From NCBI GenBank assembly GCA_964035795.1, contig OZ038324.1, positions 4,646,680-4,710,679 of the forward strand: DNA of 64,000 nucleotides, given 5' to 3'. This DNA comes from Pterobdella sp. o SKG-2022 (lineage: Eukaryota > Annelida > Clitellata > Hirudinida > Piscicolidae). Of the stretch, positions 47,122 through 60,993 are shown in pieces. A program made the position numbers and the translations under genes. Every line of letters starts with the position of its first letter. The first letter of the stretch is position 1. The notes below the pieces were generated by a model. It worked only from the letters and a program-made list of their open reading frames with translations, was not told the origin of the DNA and did no database searches.

Positions 47122-50100
47122 GTTGTCTGCTTAATAAATCTTTTTAGGTGGTTGTTTTAATTTAGCAAAATGTCACCTTCTCAGAAAAACATTTTTATTA
47201 AAATGATCCAAATGGAGAGACTGCCGTAAAAATGAAAAATTTTGTATTTTGTTTAATCTTCAATAATTTTTTTCTGGAAGGAAATACTTTTAAGGCTAGA
47301 CTGTGATGTCATCAAAAATGTAAAAAAGCTTAAACGCCAAATGAGTTTTTTAATTTGCCAGTTTTTTTATTTAATCTAAAAATGAACTTCAACTTAAAAC
47401 TAATGTTCTTTAATTGAATAAAATTTACGTCAGTGACACGAGAATAATTTATTCATAAATTATTTAACGTCATTAAATGTATCTCTGAAACCAACCCTCT
47501 TTGACAACCAGTTTATAGGCTATGGAATCGCTTCCGAAACTGTTTCTAGCTGTGCACGTGTAAATACCTGTGTCTGTGATCGTAACATTCTCAAGAGAGA
47601 AGCTGTAGTTGTAAGAGGTTTGAGAAGATAAAAGGGATCGAGATTTGAGGCTTGAGGTTCGACTTGTTGTTGTGAAGGGTGGTTTTGACGGGTGGTGTGT
47701 TAGAGGTTTTACTGGTTTTTGAAGGGATGATTCCTGAGAAAGGGATTTTGTTAAGAGTTGTGAGATTTGGTAGTATGATGTTCTTTCTGCTTTGAGAGGC
47801 TGGGATTTTGCTGTTTGATGGGGAGGTGTTAATTCCAGGTGGTTTCGTGACCAGACGATAGATGGCGCTGGATTCGATAATGCAACGCATGCCATCATTA
47901 CATTTTGTCCTATAGTTTTAACGATCAAGATTGGAATTGAAGATGAAGATGATGAAGAAGAAGAAGAAGAAGAAGAGGAAAATGAAGAGATTATTTTTGG
48001 TGGATCTGTGAGGTTTTTGAATGTATTTAAACTTTTAAATTAGGTGAAAAATATGTTTGTTTATAAAAAGAGTAAAAATTTTAAAAGCGTGAAAAAATAA
48101 AAAAAGTCGATAAAAGTAGTTAAAGAGCCATGAAAAAATGCTGAAATTGCTGGTGTGGGATGCTCAAAAAGCCGGAAAGATTTAAAAATTGGCAATTTAA
48201 ACAAAAAAATACAGTAAACAAGGCGCTATATCATTTTAATCAACAACGTGGATGAGTCATAAAAAAAATATATTTTAAATTCAATTGGAACTCTTCTGAT
48301 ATGTATGGTAGATGGAGTTTGAATTTTAGATTGCATTATCTCCCGGCATTGAAAAATATGTCCAACTTATTATTTAGGAACAAAATTTTTCTCCGTATTT
48401 CCACTTCAAATATTTTCCTAGTTGAATGGGAAAAGTTTTATTAATAAAACATACATGGAGAAATAAATTTTTTCAAATTAAAAACATAGAACAAAACTTC
48501 AAAAAGACAGAACATAATTAGCAATGCTTCAATCGACATTTTATGTCTTGGCTCTCATTTATTTCTGATTGAGCTCAGCGCCATGAAAAAGTTAAATAAT
48601 CAAGTGATCACAATCAAGTTTCTTCGGTATAATTTATGTTGGACAATGAACTGCAGTTTTTATTATAAAACCCATGAAAGCAAACCTTCAAGATTCAAAA
48701 ATACATTCCCCTTTAATCCCCCAAAAGCTGGTAACCTTAGTTCGAACACAAAGCTCTTCAGACAATCTCCCATTTTTTGAAAAGTTTTAAGTTCAAAGCG
48801 GATAGTTTTTGTTTTATACAAAGTTTTGAATATCAGTTTGAATTAAGAGGAAGATTGTTGTTTGAACCGATTCAGTTTTTGTATGAATGGTTGAAAAAAA
48901 GATTTTGGACAACAAAGATGCAAAAGTCTTTGAAATTTTGTGTAAGATAAGATGCAATTAAGAATTTTTGATCAGTTTATTTAATTTTTCAGTTTTTTTG
49001 TTTGGTTTAGTTAGTTTACCAATCTTTCATGAATTGAGTTTTTTAAATTGGTTAATTAAATTGTCTTATTTTTTTTAAATGTTAGTTAAGTAAATTCAAT
49101 TAAAATTTTATTTTTCCATGTTTTTTTTTAATTATTTTCTAAAGAGAACTAGTGTTTCTCTTGATAATACATCGCTTTAAGAGCAAGGAAATCTCGCCAC
49201 AGAAGTTGAAATTATAAAAAAACTTTTAATAATTAACTAACTTTGAGAATTAAAAAAAGCAACTTTAAAGACGAGGTTTTTCAAAAAAATTATTGAATTT
49301 TAAAATGAGAAATGTGAAAGAATTCAAAAATATCCCATTCAAAAAAAATTAAAAATAACAAAAAGAAAAATTTTTAGGTAAAGCTCAAAAAATGACCATC
49401 ATAAAAAGAAATATTATTTATTTTTTTGGCTGCGTAGATCAGGTTTTATTGGAGGTTTTTTGATATTACTTCATTCCATCTTAAATAATGCCCGCTTCTT
49501 TAGTAAATTTCTGAGTTTAAAAGTTAAATGGATGCAATGCTTTAAATAATTAAGTGACTTTAAACTAATATTTGCATATTTTCAAGGTTATTTTTGTTTC
49601 GATCAATATTATGTTAAATTTTCACTCTTATTTCATCATTCGTTTTTATATAAATTTTTTTATTTTTATAAAAATATTATTCTTTATCTTAACCATTATT
49701 TTTATCGAGTGTTCAATACATTGCGTATAAAACGACCAGAATTCTTGCTTCCAAGAACAATTATGAAGTGGCTGGTGCTTAGACGATGTGTGGAGAGTCC
49801 ATCGAATGAAGAACATTGAATGTGTTGAGAATGACCGAAAAAAGTTTTAATAGGAAAAAAAAGGATTTGAAGTGAGTGATAATAAAAAAAATATAGAAGA
49901 ACGTTCTGAAGTTTTGGAAGTTTTTTTGAGCTAGTTTTTGTTGTTTCCATTTTTATTAATGTTTTTCGTGTTTTTCATCCTTATTGAAAATTCCATAATG
50001 CCTAAATATCGATTTGTTTTTTGAGGTTTTTGTTTCAACAAACAGAAATGGAAATGTGAAAAACTCATCAACATGGGCAAAAACACTTGAAAATATATAA

Positions 50101-53100
50101 AGAAAATAAAAACTGTATAAAGAAATGTTAAATAACATTTTATTTCGTTGAAACTCAGTCGAAAACTTTGATGCAATAAGAGGTATAATTACTTCCGAAA
50201 GATTAAAAATGACAGGTTTTGTAATTCAAAATCCTTTTCAAACCTTAGAACGTTTTGATAAAACAAATTTTAAAAATGAAAAAATTGAGTTTTTTTTTGG
50301 AAGAAATTAATAACCTTTTTTGTCTCTTTTTATCTCCAGCACTGAAACTATGTCATAATTAAGCATTTTTCCTATGTTGCTGCACTTTGAAGTTTTTCCC
50401 ATAATTATCAAATAAGCTTGTTTTGAAAAACTGAAGTTAAACACAAAAAAACCTTCAAAACTCATTGAAAAATTGTCATTTGTATCAATCAATCAGCCGT
50501 ACTATTATGTTTGTAATGAAGCAATGAGAGACTTCCAAATTGAAATCCCTCTGTATGTTCACTTTCGAACTTCACTTAAAAAATTTTTAGTGACGTTTTT
50601 TTTGGTTTTAATTTTTTTTTGCTATTCATAGTTTTTCCAATGTTGTCTTTTGCCTCAAAATCAAACTATTTCAATTTGAAAAGTTTTCTCAACAGACGAT
50701 GAAGTAAATTAATCTTACACAACTCCAAATCTTCACAAACAATAATAGATTATGTGTAAAAGTTATTTTTTTTTGGTTTAACTAATAACCGAAAAAGTAA
50801 TAAATATCTTTCTAATTTGTTTTTCTCACATTTATTTCCAAGACGAACGAAGAGTCATTTCGTTTTTTTTTCTTTTTTTCCATTTATTTTGCTGTATTTC
50901 CCATTTTTTCAACGTTACTTAAATACTCAAATTGCTTCCCTCAAATGTGATTATTCCTAAATTAAACTCGCACATTATGGTAATTTCCAAAAGTTCTCCT
51001 TAACTGTCAAAGTACCCTAAAATTATAGCCGAAGTCCATTTCATTGCCGTCATAATTTTCATCGCATCAGTAATATTGTCATTATTATTACATTTTGAGT
51101 AATTTCAATTCTAATTTATATAGCGCCAAGTATAAAAAATATATAATATTCATTATTGTTAAAAAATTAATATGAACAGTTCAAATCAGCAACATCTCTG
51201 GGAAACTCTTTCCAAACCTTCACAATGTGAAATGAAGTGTATGAGATGGAGAGAAAACCTTACTCTTGAATCTTTACAGCAAAATTATTATCTTTTAACC
51301 AGTGCTGTTAAGCGATCAATTTTAATGTGGGTAAGTTTTCAATTTTGAAGCGATAAATGCCTTGTTTTTTAAATACATCATATATGGAGTGAATTTCAAA
51401 AAGTAATATTTTGTGTTTGTTGTCCTTACTTTTAGATTCAGGCTATTGTACTTCATCAAGTGAATTTCAGTTATTACTTTTAATATCAGTTTTAAAATTT
51501 TAATTTTTTGATCCAAACGTAAATATTCAAATGATAGTGTTAAATTGACGTTAATCTTAGTATAAGTAGTAATAGTTTTATCAATATGATTAGCAGTAAT
51601 AAGATTGATACCAGAATCAAAACTGATAATAATGTTAATATGAGTGTTATTTGCAGTAATATGAGCATGATAGCATAAGAACTAGCAAAAATGAGCTTTG
51701 GAAAGTTACATAAACAAGTGGAGAGGACTTGGCAGTTCTTGCTGAAGCAGGTGATGTATTTTTGATGCTATTATTTATTTTTTCATATTATATTTTTTTT
51801 ATCATTTTATTGTTATTTTTTATTTTTTTATTTTTTTATGATTTTTATGATTTATATTTTCTTGTTTTGATTATTTTTCAACTATTTTCTCATCATTTTT
51901 TTTAATGATAAGCTTTGGCTTTACTCTTTCAAATATCGTTATTTGTTTTCACGGGCATTTTCATCATTAAGAAATGAGATAAAATGGTATATTCCTCTCT
52001 TCACGCCATCTCCCAATTGCAATAATCTCGTTGAAAACAAAGAGCTAAAAATATGCAATTAATATTTTTTTCACTACCATTTTTTTCAATAATTGTTTTA
52101 TTAGTACTTTTTCGTTAATTAAGGTAACGATGCTTTTTACAAAATAATATTTTCAAACTAATTTTCTTTGCTCTTTTTAAGTCATTTTTAAAATAAATTG
52201 TACTCGACTGTCACAAGAATTTTCTGGTGGTTCTTCTTTTTTTTGAATTATTTTTTTCGTTCTATACACATATTAGATTTTTATTTATTGTTTCGAACTC
52301 AATTTTGAATTTAAAAAATGAAGTTTTTTGACAAAAAATTTTGAAATTATTTTCAAAAAACTTTCTGAACTTATTTTTTCAAATATTTGTGGTACTTCTG
52401 AAAAAACATTCTGCTTTGCAAGTTTTCAAAAAAAAAAAACCGATAAAGCAATGCTTTATTTGTACTAATAACTAAACAGTTACACTGTAAAAAAAAACAA
52501 AAAAAATTTTTTTGTCTAAAATATTAACAAGTTTAAAAACAGATGTATTAATCAATTCGTCTAATGCTCATTACATCATAAAAATAACTCCCAAACACAA
52601 CATAATGAAATTACAGAGAAGAAAGCAATAATAAATAATTCACAAAAAAAATGGAAGTTAGAAAAAAAATTTGAATAATAATTAAAAAACGAAAAAAAGT
52701 GGAAAATAAAAAAAATGACGAAGATTCAATATTGCTCATCAGAACGATGAAATATCCATACGAGGTTTGTTATTAAGTTCCATCATCTGCACAAAAATAC
52801 TCCATTTTTAAAACGAGTTTTCTATTTCTTGCACAAAATACTTCATTTTTCAAACGAGTTTCTTATTTTTTGAACAAAAATTTAAACTAAACAGAAAAAA
52901 AAATTTTTTTTTTGGTGATTTTTTTTGAAAATTTTAAAGATTTTACGTGCTTTCAAAAATCTTTGGTATCATGGCAAAAAACAATAAATATAATTTTTTC
53001 AAAAAATATTTTTCGCTTCTATTTTTGGAAAACATCAATTTTTTTTTCATCTGTCAAATTTTATTTTGTTGTTATTGATTATTTTTCGAAAAAAAATTGA

Positions 53101-56100
53101 ATTGATTGCCGATACATTTGAAGCCAATATCGCTTCAAAGCATCTTTCAAATTTCACAGCAAAAACTTTTTCTAACGTTATTTTCAATTTAAATAATTCT
53201 TTTTTAAATGTTTTTAAAATATCACTTTAAGCACTAAAAAAACCAACTAGTTATTTTGTTAGTTTTTAAGTTGCATTCAGTTCAAACAAAACCATCTTTT
53301 TTCAGTTTTAACATTTTTGTGAATTTCTTAAATTTAAAAAAAAAAGTTTCAAAAAAATTCTTTGAATGTTTGATTTATTTGAAACTACAAAAAACAAATA
53401 CTGAAAAATAGCATGGTAAAAATAACTTATCAAATTCTAAAAAACAAAAAATTTTATCTTAAAAAAAACAAACAAAAAAGCAAAAAAAGATGGAGGCCAA
53501 TTATTATGTAGATTGGAAACAATTTGTGCAGAAACACCTCAAGGAGATGATAGTTTGTGAGGAGCTTACTAGCCGATAAATAATCGCCAGTATAATCAAT
53601 AGCTTGGCTACTTTTGCGCACAATTTTGACACTTTTCAACGTTTTTTTATTTTTAATTGTTTGGATTTTTTTGAAATGTATTCTTATTGTTTGATGTTCA
53701 TTATTTGTATTTCCTGTTTTTTGTTTTTTTTTGATAAATGATTTTTTTTTGTTTTTTTGTTTTTGTTTTTATGGTGAATAAGACTTAATTTTTTTTTTTA
53801 ATTAATAATTCCTCCCACATTATTTTTAGTTTATAATCCCTTTGCTGATCTTTTCAGATATTTCCCAATCAAAATATCATTAAAAAAATCAAAATAAAAA
53901 AATAATAAAAAAAAACAATTAAAATAAAAAAACTAAAAACAGATATTTTTAATTAAGCATTCACAAACGCCTTTTTATTTGTGGATATTAACAACAAAAT
54001 TATTCCAATGCTTTCGGAACAATATAAAAATTATATTTGGGCTACATTAATCTATACTAACGATCGTATGGGCAGATAAAATCTAACTCATCGACAATTA
54101 ACAAGACTTATCTGAAAATTATTCCCTTTTTGTGTCGTTTTGTTTTTTTCTTCTTATCAAAATATGCTTCCAATGTGTGTTCTTTATTTTATTTCAATGT
54201 TTTTGTTCAAATAGTTCACTTTGCATCGTCAGAATTTCGTTTGTCACAAAAAAAAATTTTCTTTCATGCATTTTCAGTTCATTTTTGTAAAATCACTTTA
54301 AAACGAGTTTAAAACCGTTTAATGTTTATACATAAAAGATGCTCAGCATGGTTTAAAAGTTAATTTGAAAAATAGCATTGTAAGAAAAAAATTAAATCTT
54401 CTGGAAGTATTGAAGTGTTTGAAGCATTTAAAAGTAGCAAAAGAAGTCTGTTTGAAGAGCTCAACAACAGCACAGCTCCCAACACACGGTTTAAAGTGAT
54501 TCTTTAATGCCACTTTTAGTGCGTTTTGTTTCATCACGGTTAATATTTTTCTCAAAGTTACTCAATATATCATAAAAACTCACATAAAAAACGGTATGCT
54601 TATAATTGAAAAATTGCTTCTAATTTTTAAAAGGTAATATGAAAGTGGCTTACAGTTTACAGTTAGATGGACCCACGAGTTCTCGACATTCAAAAAATCT
54701 TCCTCTTCTTCTTCATCATTCATTTTTTTTTTTTTATTTTTTCCATTATTCACATTATGTTTTTTATTTTCATTATTTTTATTATTCTTTTTATTCTTGG
54801 GTCGTTCTTGTTCTTTGTGATGGTTGCTGTTATAGACTTTGTTGCTATATTTGGGTACATACATGGGCACACACTCATACCAGCCATCATCTTCTGCCCT
54901 TATATCACTTAATTCTATTGAAGCTCCTCCCACAGACCTGCCAATTAAAATTAAATGAATATTCATGAAGATGAATTGTTATTAATTAGTTTTTTATTCA
55001 AATGATGAATCATAATTTCCAAAATAACTTTTGCATATTAATCATTTCCTTGTGAATATTAAGGATTTAAAACCATTCATTACTTTTCAAAATTTTGGAA
55101 AACAATGAAATAAGCAACACAACCACACAAAGATCTTTTCTTTAACACACTAAAGAACACACATCATTTTTTGATATATCGAAATAAAGATTAAATTTTT
55201 ATTAGTTAAATTGATCATTCAGCAGTCGAGTTAATCGACGCAAGATCTGTAGCAATAAACGCTTGCACTCGCTGCGGCAGTTCAGACGCAAGCCATCATA
55301 AAAAGATCATTAAGAGATACCCCGGGAAAATAACAAATTACTCTCGATACATCCGAATAAACTGTTTTTTCTTGTGTAAATTTTAATGGAAGTTGGTGTG
55401 AGATTTCAAGAGGGGGGAAAGAGAAATGGTGAAAAAAAAATTTGAAAATTTTAAAAATTACAATGCCAACGACGAAATTTGGTTAATCACATTAATTTTG
55501 TGCAGTTTTATCCCTAGTTTATTCTTTTTCATCAGACTTCTGCTGCGTTTTGCGGTGATAAAAAGTGAACTAAAGTAACTAACTGTAGGCGATAATGTTC
55601 TAATTTAACTCAACTTCCTGTAGTATCTTAAATCGCTACAATAAACACATTGGACTCTTTGATGCCTTCAATAAAGGGTGCGTTCTGCCGCTATTTTTAA
55701 TTTTTTTTATTTTGTTAAACAGTAAATAAGTTTTTAATAAACTACTAATAATACTGATAATGTAAAAATAATAGGAGAATTCAATTTTCTTGATTTTTAT
55801 CGTAGAATGAGGAAGATTTTAGATACATATGTTTTTCCAAAAAACTAAAATTTTCGACAAATTCAACTTTGTCATAATTCATTAGGATGAAATCTAAAAT
55901 ATCAACAATAAAAACTAGCATAATAATAAAAAAAATGAAATAAGAAAATTACAATAATACTAATAATTCAAATAATCGATGTTTTATATCAATCGAAAAC
56001 ATATTTTTTCAAAGAATTTTAAAAAATAACTAATAATAATAATAAATAATTTTTATAGTGGCGTTGAACCCAGAACTCAAAGTCCAGCATTCAAATAATT

Positions 56101-59100
56101 ATAATCAGCGTCAAAATGTAAAGAATAAATTAAAAAACCCTGTACAACCACATATAAAAGCTCGGTATGCAACAATATGAGATAATAATATGAACAAATA
56201 GAACATTACAACACAAACCTTCCAACATTTTTCAACCTCACAAACACTACAACAATTTCCTCAACAAAACATCAAATGTGAGGAACTTTTTGAGGCAGTT
56301 ATTGATAAACAAACGCTAGAGTTTTGGATGAGTATAGTTTTCTTATTTCCCCATGAGTCGTCATCATATTGGTACTGTTATGTTTGCTATATCATATGCT
56401 TAATCAATAAAAACTCTCAAGCATCCACTGTTTGTAGCATTCAAGACTTTGTGACTGCGAATCGTGGGTGGTCGATTGTGATGGATTGATATTTTAATTT
56501 ATAATGTTTTGTCATGGTTGAGTTTAATCAAAAAATGAGTCTGAGTGGTTATGAGTATATGATTCTGAATGATTATAGGAAATTTTATTTCAAACGATTA
56601 TAGAAAATATTAGTTCGAATGGTTATAGAAAATGTCAGTCCAAATGATTAGAGATTAAACACTTGAAAATTGGAGTATTTGAACATTTTGTCAACAAAAG
56701 CTTTTCAAATTTCCAGTCAATTTTTAATCGACTTTTTGCAACTAGATAACCTATCGTGTAGATCTCAGAGAAAATCCAGATTTTTAAGCTATAGTTAAAT
56801 GCACTTTGAAATGCCTCGAAATATATTGCGGATATAATTAACTCCGACAGTGCTTTCATATAGATTGTAATTAAAAAATTTTCACTTGATATGAACGCAA
56901 AGCTTAGCTGATCAATTCTGAAGAGAACTAAACCTACTTCAGCGTCATATCAATCTTCATCCGAATGACGATACCATCCAGTAATTATAAATAACATTGG
57001 AAATTATTAAATTTTTGTTTAATGCACTTTTAATCTTTCAGACGCCATTATATGATGAGAACTTTTGAATTTACTTTAAAACGATTTAAAAATTTTGGTG
57101 GGTCATCAAACGATTCTTGGAATAAAAAATAATGAATAAAACGTTAAACAATTGCTCCAATAATAAGTTTTGATCGTGTTCTTGCATAAGAAATTCAACT
57201 TCCAGAATATTCTAAAAAAATTATCTTCCATAATAAATAATATTCCTGCTAATAATTTACACATGAGAATCTACTCAAAATATCTTTGAAAATTATGTCT
57301 ATTGCTTTTAATTTATTTTTTAAAAATTCATTATTATAAAGAAGATGGCATTTTTTGGCATATTTTTTTGTAAGTTTGTTGAGTTGACCATGATTCTAAA
57401 ACCCAGGAAAAGGGCGGACATAACTTCAAAACTATTTGTACTCAATAAAAATTAACATTGGCTTCAGAAAAAAAATCAATTCGAAAAAATATGTTAGTAT
57501 GAAAAAACTTGAGTTTTATGGTTTTGTTCAAAACTTGTTTGTATTCGTTTCAAAATTTTTTGAATTTTATATTGGTATCTCTAAGAGCCTCTGACACATG
57601 TTCGATTTTGGAAAAACGCGCTATATAAATGTAGAGAAATAAATATTTTTTGAACAAAGATTTTATCTATTTAATCAAAAGCACAATATTAACTTAAAAA
57701 TGATCCAAAAGATGACCGACTCGAATACATATATAACAAATCAAATATGGAAAATGGAACTCAATCGAAACAGAAAAAAACCCTAGCAAACAGGAGAGAA
57801 AACATTTAAACTTTTAGAAGTTATTAAAAGTTTATATTTAAGTACGTTTTACTTTTAATCAAGCCCCAATATCGACTAAGCATTAAAAAGGTCTGTGGGG
57901 AGCGTTTGGAGATGGCCGAAGTCTTTTAATCTATTTAATTTTTATTGTTTCATTCAAGCCTCCTTCGGCTTTTTAAAGATGGATAAGTAGATAGATAAAT
58001 GTTTAATTATAATTTTTCCGATATATGTTCTCTCTCGTAATTTTTTGCATTCAAGGGTTGTGGTTTTAGTTTTTGTTTGTTATCGTAGTTATTATTTTTT
58101 CTGAAGTTTTATATTATAGTTTTGAAAAATGATTATTATTATTATTTTTATTATTACTTATTAATTTTTTTAATTATCAAAATTATTATTGTTTCTGTTA
58201 TTAGTAGTACCCTATTTAGTCAAAAGTTTCCCTCATTTCAATCATCTTTACTATTATCATTTCCATTCCATTTTCACGACAATCGTTTCTCTTATTTTTA
58301 TTTTTTCTGGTTTTATTATTATTTTTGTTTTTTATCATTATGGAACTTTTTTAAAGCTTTCCCAAAGGTAATAACTTGAACATATGTACGATTCAAAGGC
58401 ATAGAAGCTTTTTGAATGCGTCTTCACTTTACCCATCTTATAATTGCGTGCTAAAACTTTCTTTTTTTTCACTTTCAAATTATGAAAATAGTTCCATGAA
58501 ATAAATAAATATTATAGGATTCAACTATTCATTGTGCGTGTAAATTTCTATTTTTTGGTTTTCATAAATATATTTTGATACAAAGCTGGGATAAATCTAT
58601 GAGAATTTTCATAAAATCACTCAAAGGAATAAAGAAAAATACATTCACACCTAACTTTCTAACGGGGGGAAGAAACAACAATGACTGAAGTGAATGTTGA
58701 ATTTTTTTTTAAAAAGAAGTAAACTCCACTAAGGTGTTGCAGTTATATGTTTGATATAATTCAATCCTAGTATTTATTTCAATCATGGCTCTCAAGATTC
58801 CCCTATTGCAGTTCTTATTGTATTTTTAATGCATTATTCTTATCGTCGTCTTTCCTTAATGCCTTTCTTTATCTGTTTCTACTCTTAAAATCTCCTCTTC
58901 AAACAATCTTTTTTTCGTTATTATCTCTACGATTTTTTTTTGATAATCATGCGGCATTTTTTAGATATTGTTGTTTCTTTTTATCTTTTTCATTGTTTTA
59001 TTTATTCATAAAAGCACTTCATTTTTCAACTCTTTTAAACTTCAATACGCCAACCTGCTGGGAATAAACACACGAAACAGCCATTCTGCGGCGTCCAAAA

Positions 59101-60993
59101 TAATATTTTCTACCTCTGATTATACAAAAAAAGCTGGGTTTGAATCCTAATCTCATGTACTCTAATCATTTTACGCATTTGAAATTCGTCTGTTTCAACT
59201 TAAAGGAGTTTTTATTCAATTTTTCCTCAAAATCATTTGCATTTTTTCACTTCACTTTCGTAAAATTGAATTATTTTTTTTTTGATGGCAAGAATTTTTT
59301 AAAATTCATTCCTAAATGTAGTCTGCGTAGGATTTCGACCATCGAATGATCAGCTTTAAAATAAGATGCAATTTTATCAAATAAATTCAAATATTTGATA
59401 AATTATAAAAATCAAAACAAAATATAAAACAAAAACTTATGGGAATTTAAAAAAATATTTGGAAATCGAAATAAACTACAAAATGGGAATTATTAAGTAA
59501 AAAAGGGCTTCATCGAAAACAAAAATTCAAAAATAAACACAATAACACGAAATATAGAATAAATTTCAATATACAATAAATTTTGATATATACTTCAATA
59601 ATATAAAAAACAAAAAAACGTTCCACGCTGCGGAGAATTGATGACTGTGAGTAACATAACTCAAACTTGGAAGTCTGAAATGCTATTAGTAACATACACT
59701 TGTACAAAGCATTAAATAATTTTTCAGGCTTTTTGTGGTTTTAAAATTTAAAAACTTTTTGCGCATTTTTTATCTGAAAAAATTCAAATTATAAATGAAT
59801 ATTATAATCATAATAATAGGTTTATTATTTAATTTTAAAAAATATATTACGTTTAAACCACTCATCACTCGTTGAAACCAAACTACTTCGATTTTGTAGC
59901 CCAAAACAGTTTGAGTTGCTTCGTTGGAAAGACGAGCGTTTATTAAGAGACTTCTAAAATTTTTTCGTTTAAGAACCCAGTGTTTTCTTCATTAAGTCAA
60001 AAAGTTTTCAAATGTTTATGTGTTAATTAATTATTGATCTCAAATACTTAACCAATCTCAATTATTAGAGTAATATTTATAGCTTCATAGTCATTCTGAA
60101 TACAAAGCTTTTATACATAGGTTCATTTTTGTTTTAACAATGTTTTTATCGACAAGCTTCCATTGACCAAGTATGCAGTGTTTCAAATCTTGGACATTTC
60201 TTAATTTAACTAAGCTCGACGAGGCAGAGTCCCTCATAAAATAAAGGCCTTTTCCGTTGTTTAACTTAATCTCTCAGGCCGACATAAATTTTAAATTAGC
60301 CAAGGCAAATTACTAAAACTCTAAATTTTTTTCAACCATTGAAGGTTAATGGATATTTTTGGGAACATATTAATTAAACTCCAAATAAATTCTGTCTATC
60401 AAAACATTATCAGCTAAATAACCTACCAACCATCCAAAACTCGCCATACTCAACTAATCAAACCCCACTCAACATCACACGACAATAACTACTGACACCA
60501 CCAACCCAGACCAAACAAAAACACCAACCACTAACCACCAGCACTCACCACCAACACCACCCCACCAACACCACCCCACCAACACCACTCAATAACATCC
60601 CCACACCAACCTTATTCTGTTTTCAAACTTGATATCAATCTTAGGAGGGTACGGGTGTTTGATTGTAATGATAGGAGCTTGCAGTCCCCATTTTCTCCAC
60701 ACAACCATCCACCTCTCATCCATCTCCATCGAGAATGACTGGCATTCTAACTTTTCCGATGCTCCCAACTGAGTGAAAAATTGTTGGCGTTTTGTGCGCT
60801 GTTTGTTTTTTATACGAGTTTTACGTGCTTGAGAAGGATATTTAAGACTAGGTGTTGAATCGGATTTTTGAACAAAAAAACATTGAAAGTATTTTAAGAA
60901 TAAGTTATAAGATGTGAAAAAAGTTTTAAATACCATTTTTTACCTGGGTCACTGTGCTTGCCCACAGTTTAAGATCTGTCGGTCTGTTCATTT
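35553..60993 (-). CDS. tutl: Turtle/IGSF9-like Ig-FN3 adhesion receptor, 17 exons, 5' end missing
   Basis: Exons: 60993-60944, 60768-60611, 54937-54654, 48005-47496, 46732-46627, 46007-45679, 44932-44444, 44312-44238, 43951-43836, 43187-42962, 42121-42010, 41887-41679, 40931-40857, 40430-40222, 39208-38386, 38298-38161, 35650-35553. All phases agree; 1334 residues are visible. Ig1 shows turtle hallmarks (WRKWGLQAPIITIKHPYPPK, then EDDGWYEC and SWVHLTVN). Ig2 to Ig5 each have a Cys pair (MACVAL/YTCTAR, LLRCG/WYRCM, INCPT/YSCTV, IPCMAS/YECAAS). Two FN3 domains follow, then a TM helix (LVGGLSLVVLSAVIVVVLYK) and a ~38-residue tail ending ETSI. Unlike known turtle proteins, most modules contain long low-complexity loop insertions. 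Known family members act in axon guidance, dendrite patterning and synapse formation. The signal peptide is not seen; the ATG in the first listed exon follows an acceptor, so I treat that exon as internal. The last exon is the least certain, though its phase fits. Confidence 0.88.
42793..42955. repeat. CAA-rich low-complexity intron sequence
   Basis: Irregular runs of AACAACAACAAC and AACAA repeats next to the Ig5 exon of the turtle-like gene; non-coding. Confidence 0.7.
44046..44152 (-). mobile_element. tRNA-derived SINE, head part
   Basis: Minus strand reads TATAGCTCAAATAATAAAGC, ATTATCTAAAGTTACG and CAGCATCTGTTCTACAATGT, matching the head and first tail segment of the 23949 copy. The 3' tail is truncated. 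Lies in a turtle-like gene intron. Confidence 0.7.
46400..46612. repeat. Degenerate (CTAT)n/(GATA)n tract
   Basis: Irregular TATCTATCTACC-type repeats over about 200 bases in a turtle-like gene intron; an aged relative of the kind of tetranucleotide array at 20218. Confidence 0.8.
47056..47119. repeat. (TTA)n microsatellite
   Basis: About 21 uninterrupted TTA/ATT triplets in the intron between the Ig2 and Ig3 exons. Confidence 0.98.
48006..54653. other. Large intron of the turtle-like gene (6.6 kb)
   Basis: AT-rich intron between the Ig1 second-half exon and the Ig2 exon, dominated by poly-T and poly-A runs. I found no exon with a matching phase and no other gene. Confidence 0.6.
56264..56345 (+). 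repeat. Solo arm of a type A foldback element
   Basis: CAACAAAACATCAAATGTG followed by GGAACTTTTTG and ATTGATAAACAAACGCTAGA matches the right arm (reverse complement) of the 10683-10856 element. The second arm is not recognisable. Confidence 0.65.
60430..60600. repeat. CACCA-rich degenerate tandem tract
   Basis: Irregular ACCACC and CACCACCCCACCAACA units immediately downstream of the Ig1 first-half exon, within the intron; non-coding. Confidence 0.7.

Larger units (their letters stand above)
54938..60610. other. Large intron of the turtle-like gene (5.7 kb) splitting Ig1
   Basis: Splits Ig1 in phase 2 (AG|G). It contains a solo type A repeat arm (56264-56345), a decayed repeat near 55850, a more GC-balanced block near 55205-55375, and a CACCA-rich tract at 60430-60600. 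Confidence 0.6.

Noticed and set aside
54580..54653. Extension of the Ig1 exon of the turtle-like gene
   Set aside because: The T|GTAAGC donor at 54654 joins in phase to the Ig2 exon at 48005.
58122..58379. Tyr/Phe-rich frames
   Set aside because: Translation of TTATTATT-type low-complexity intron DNA.
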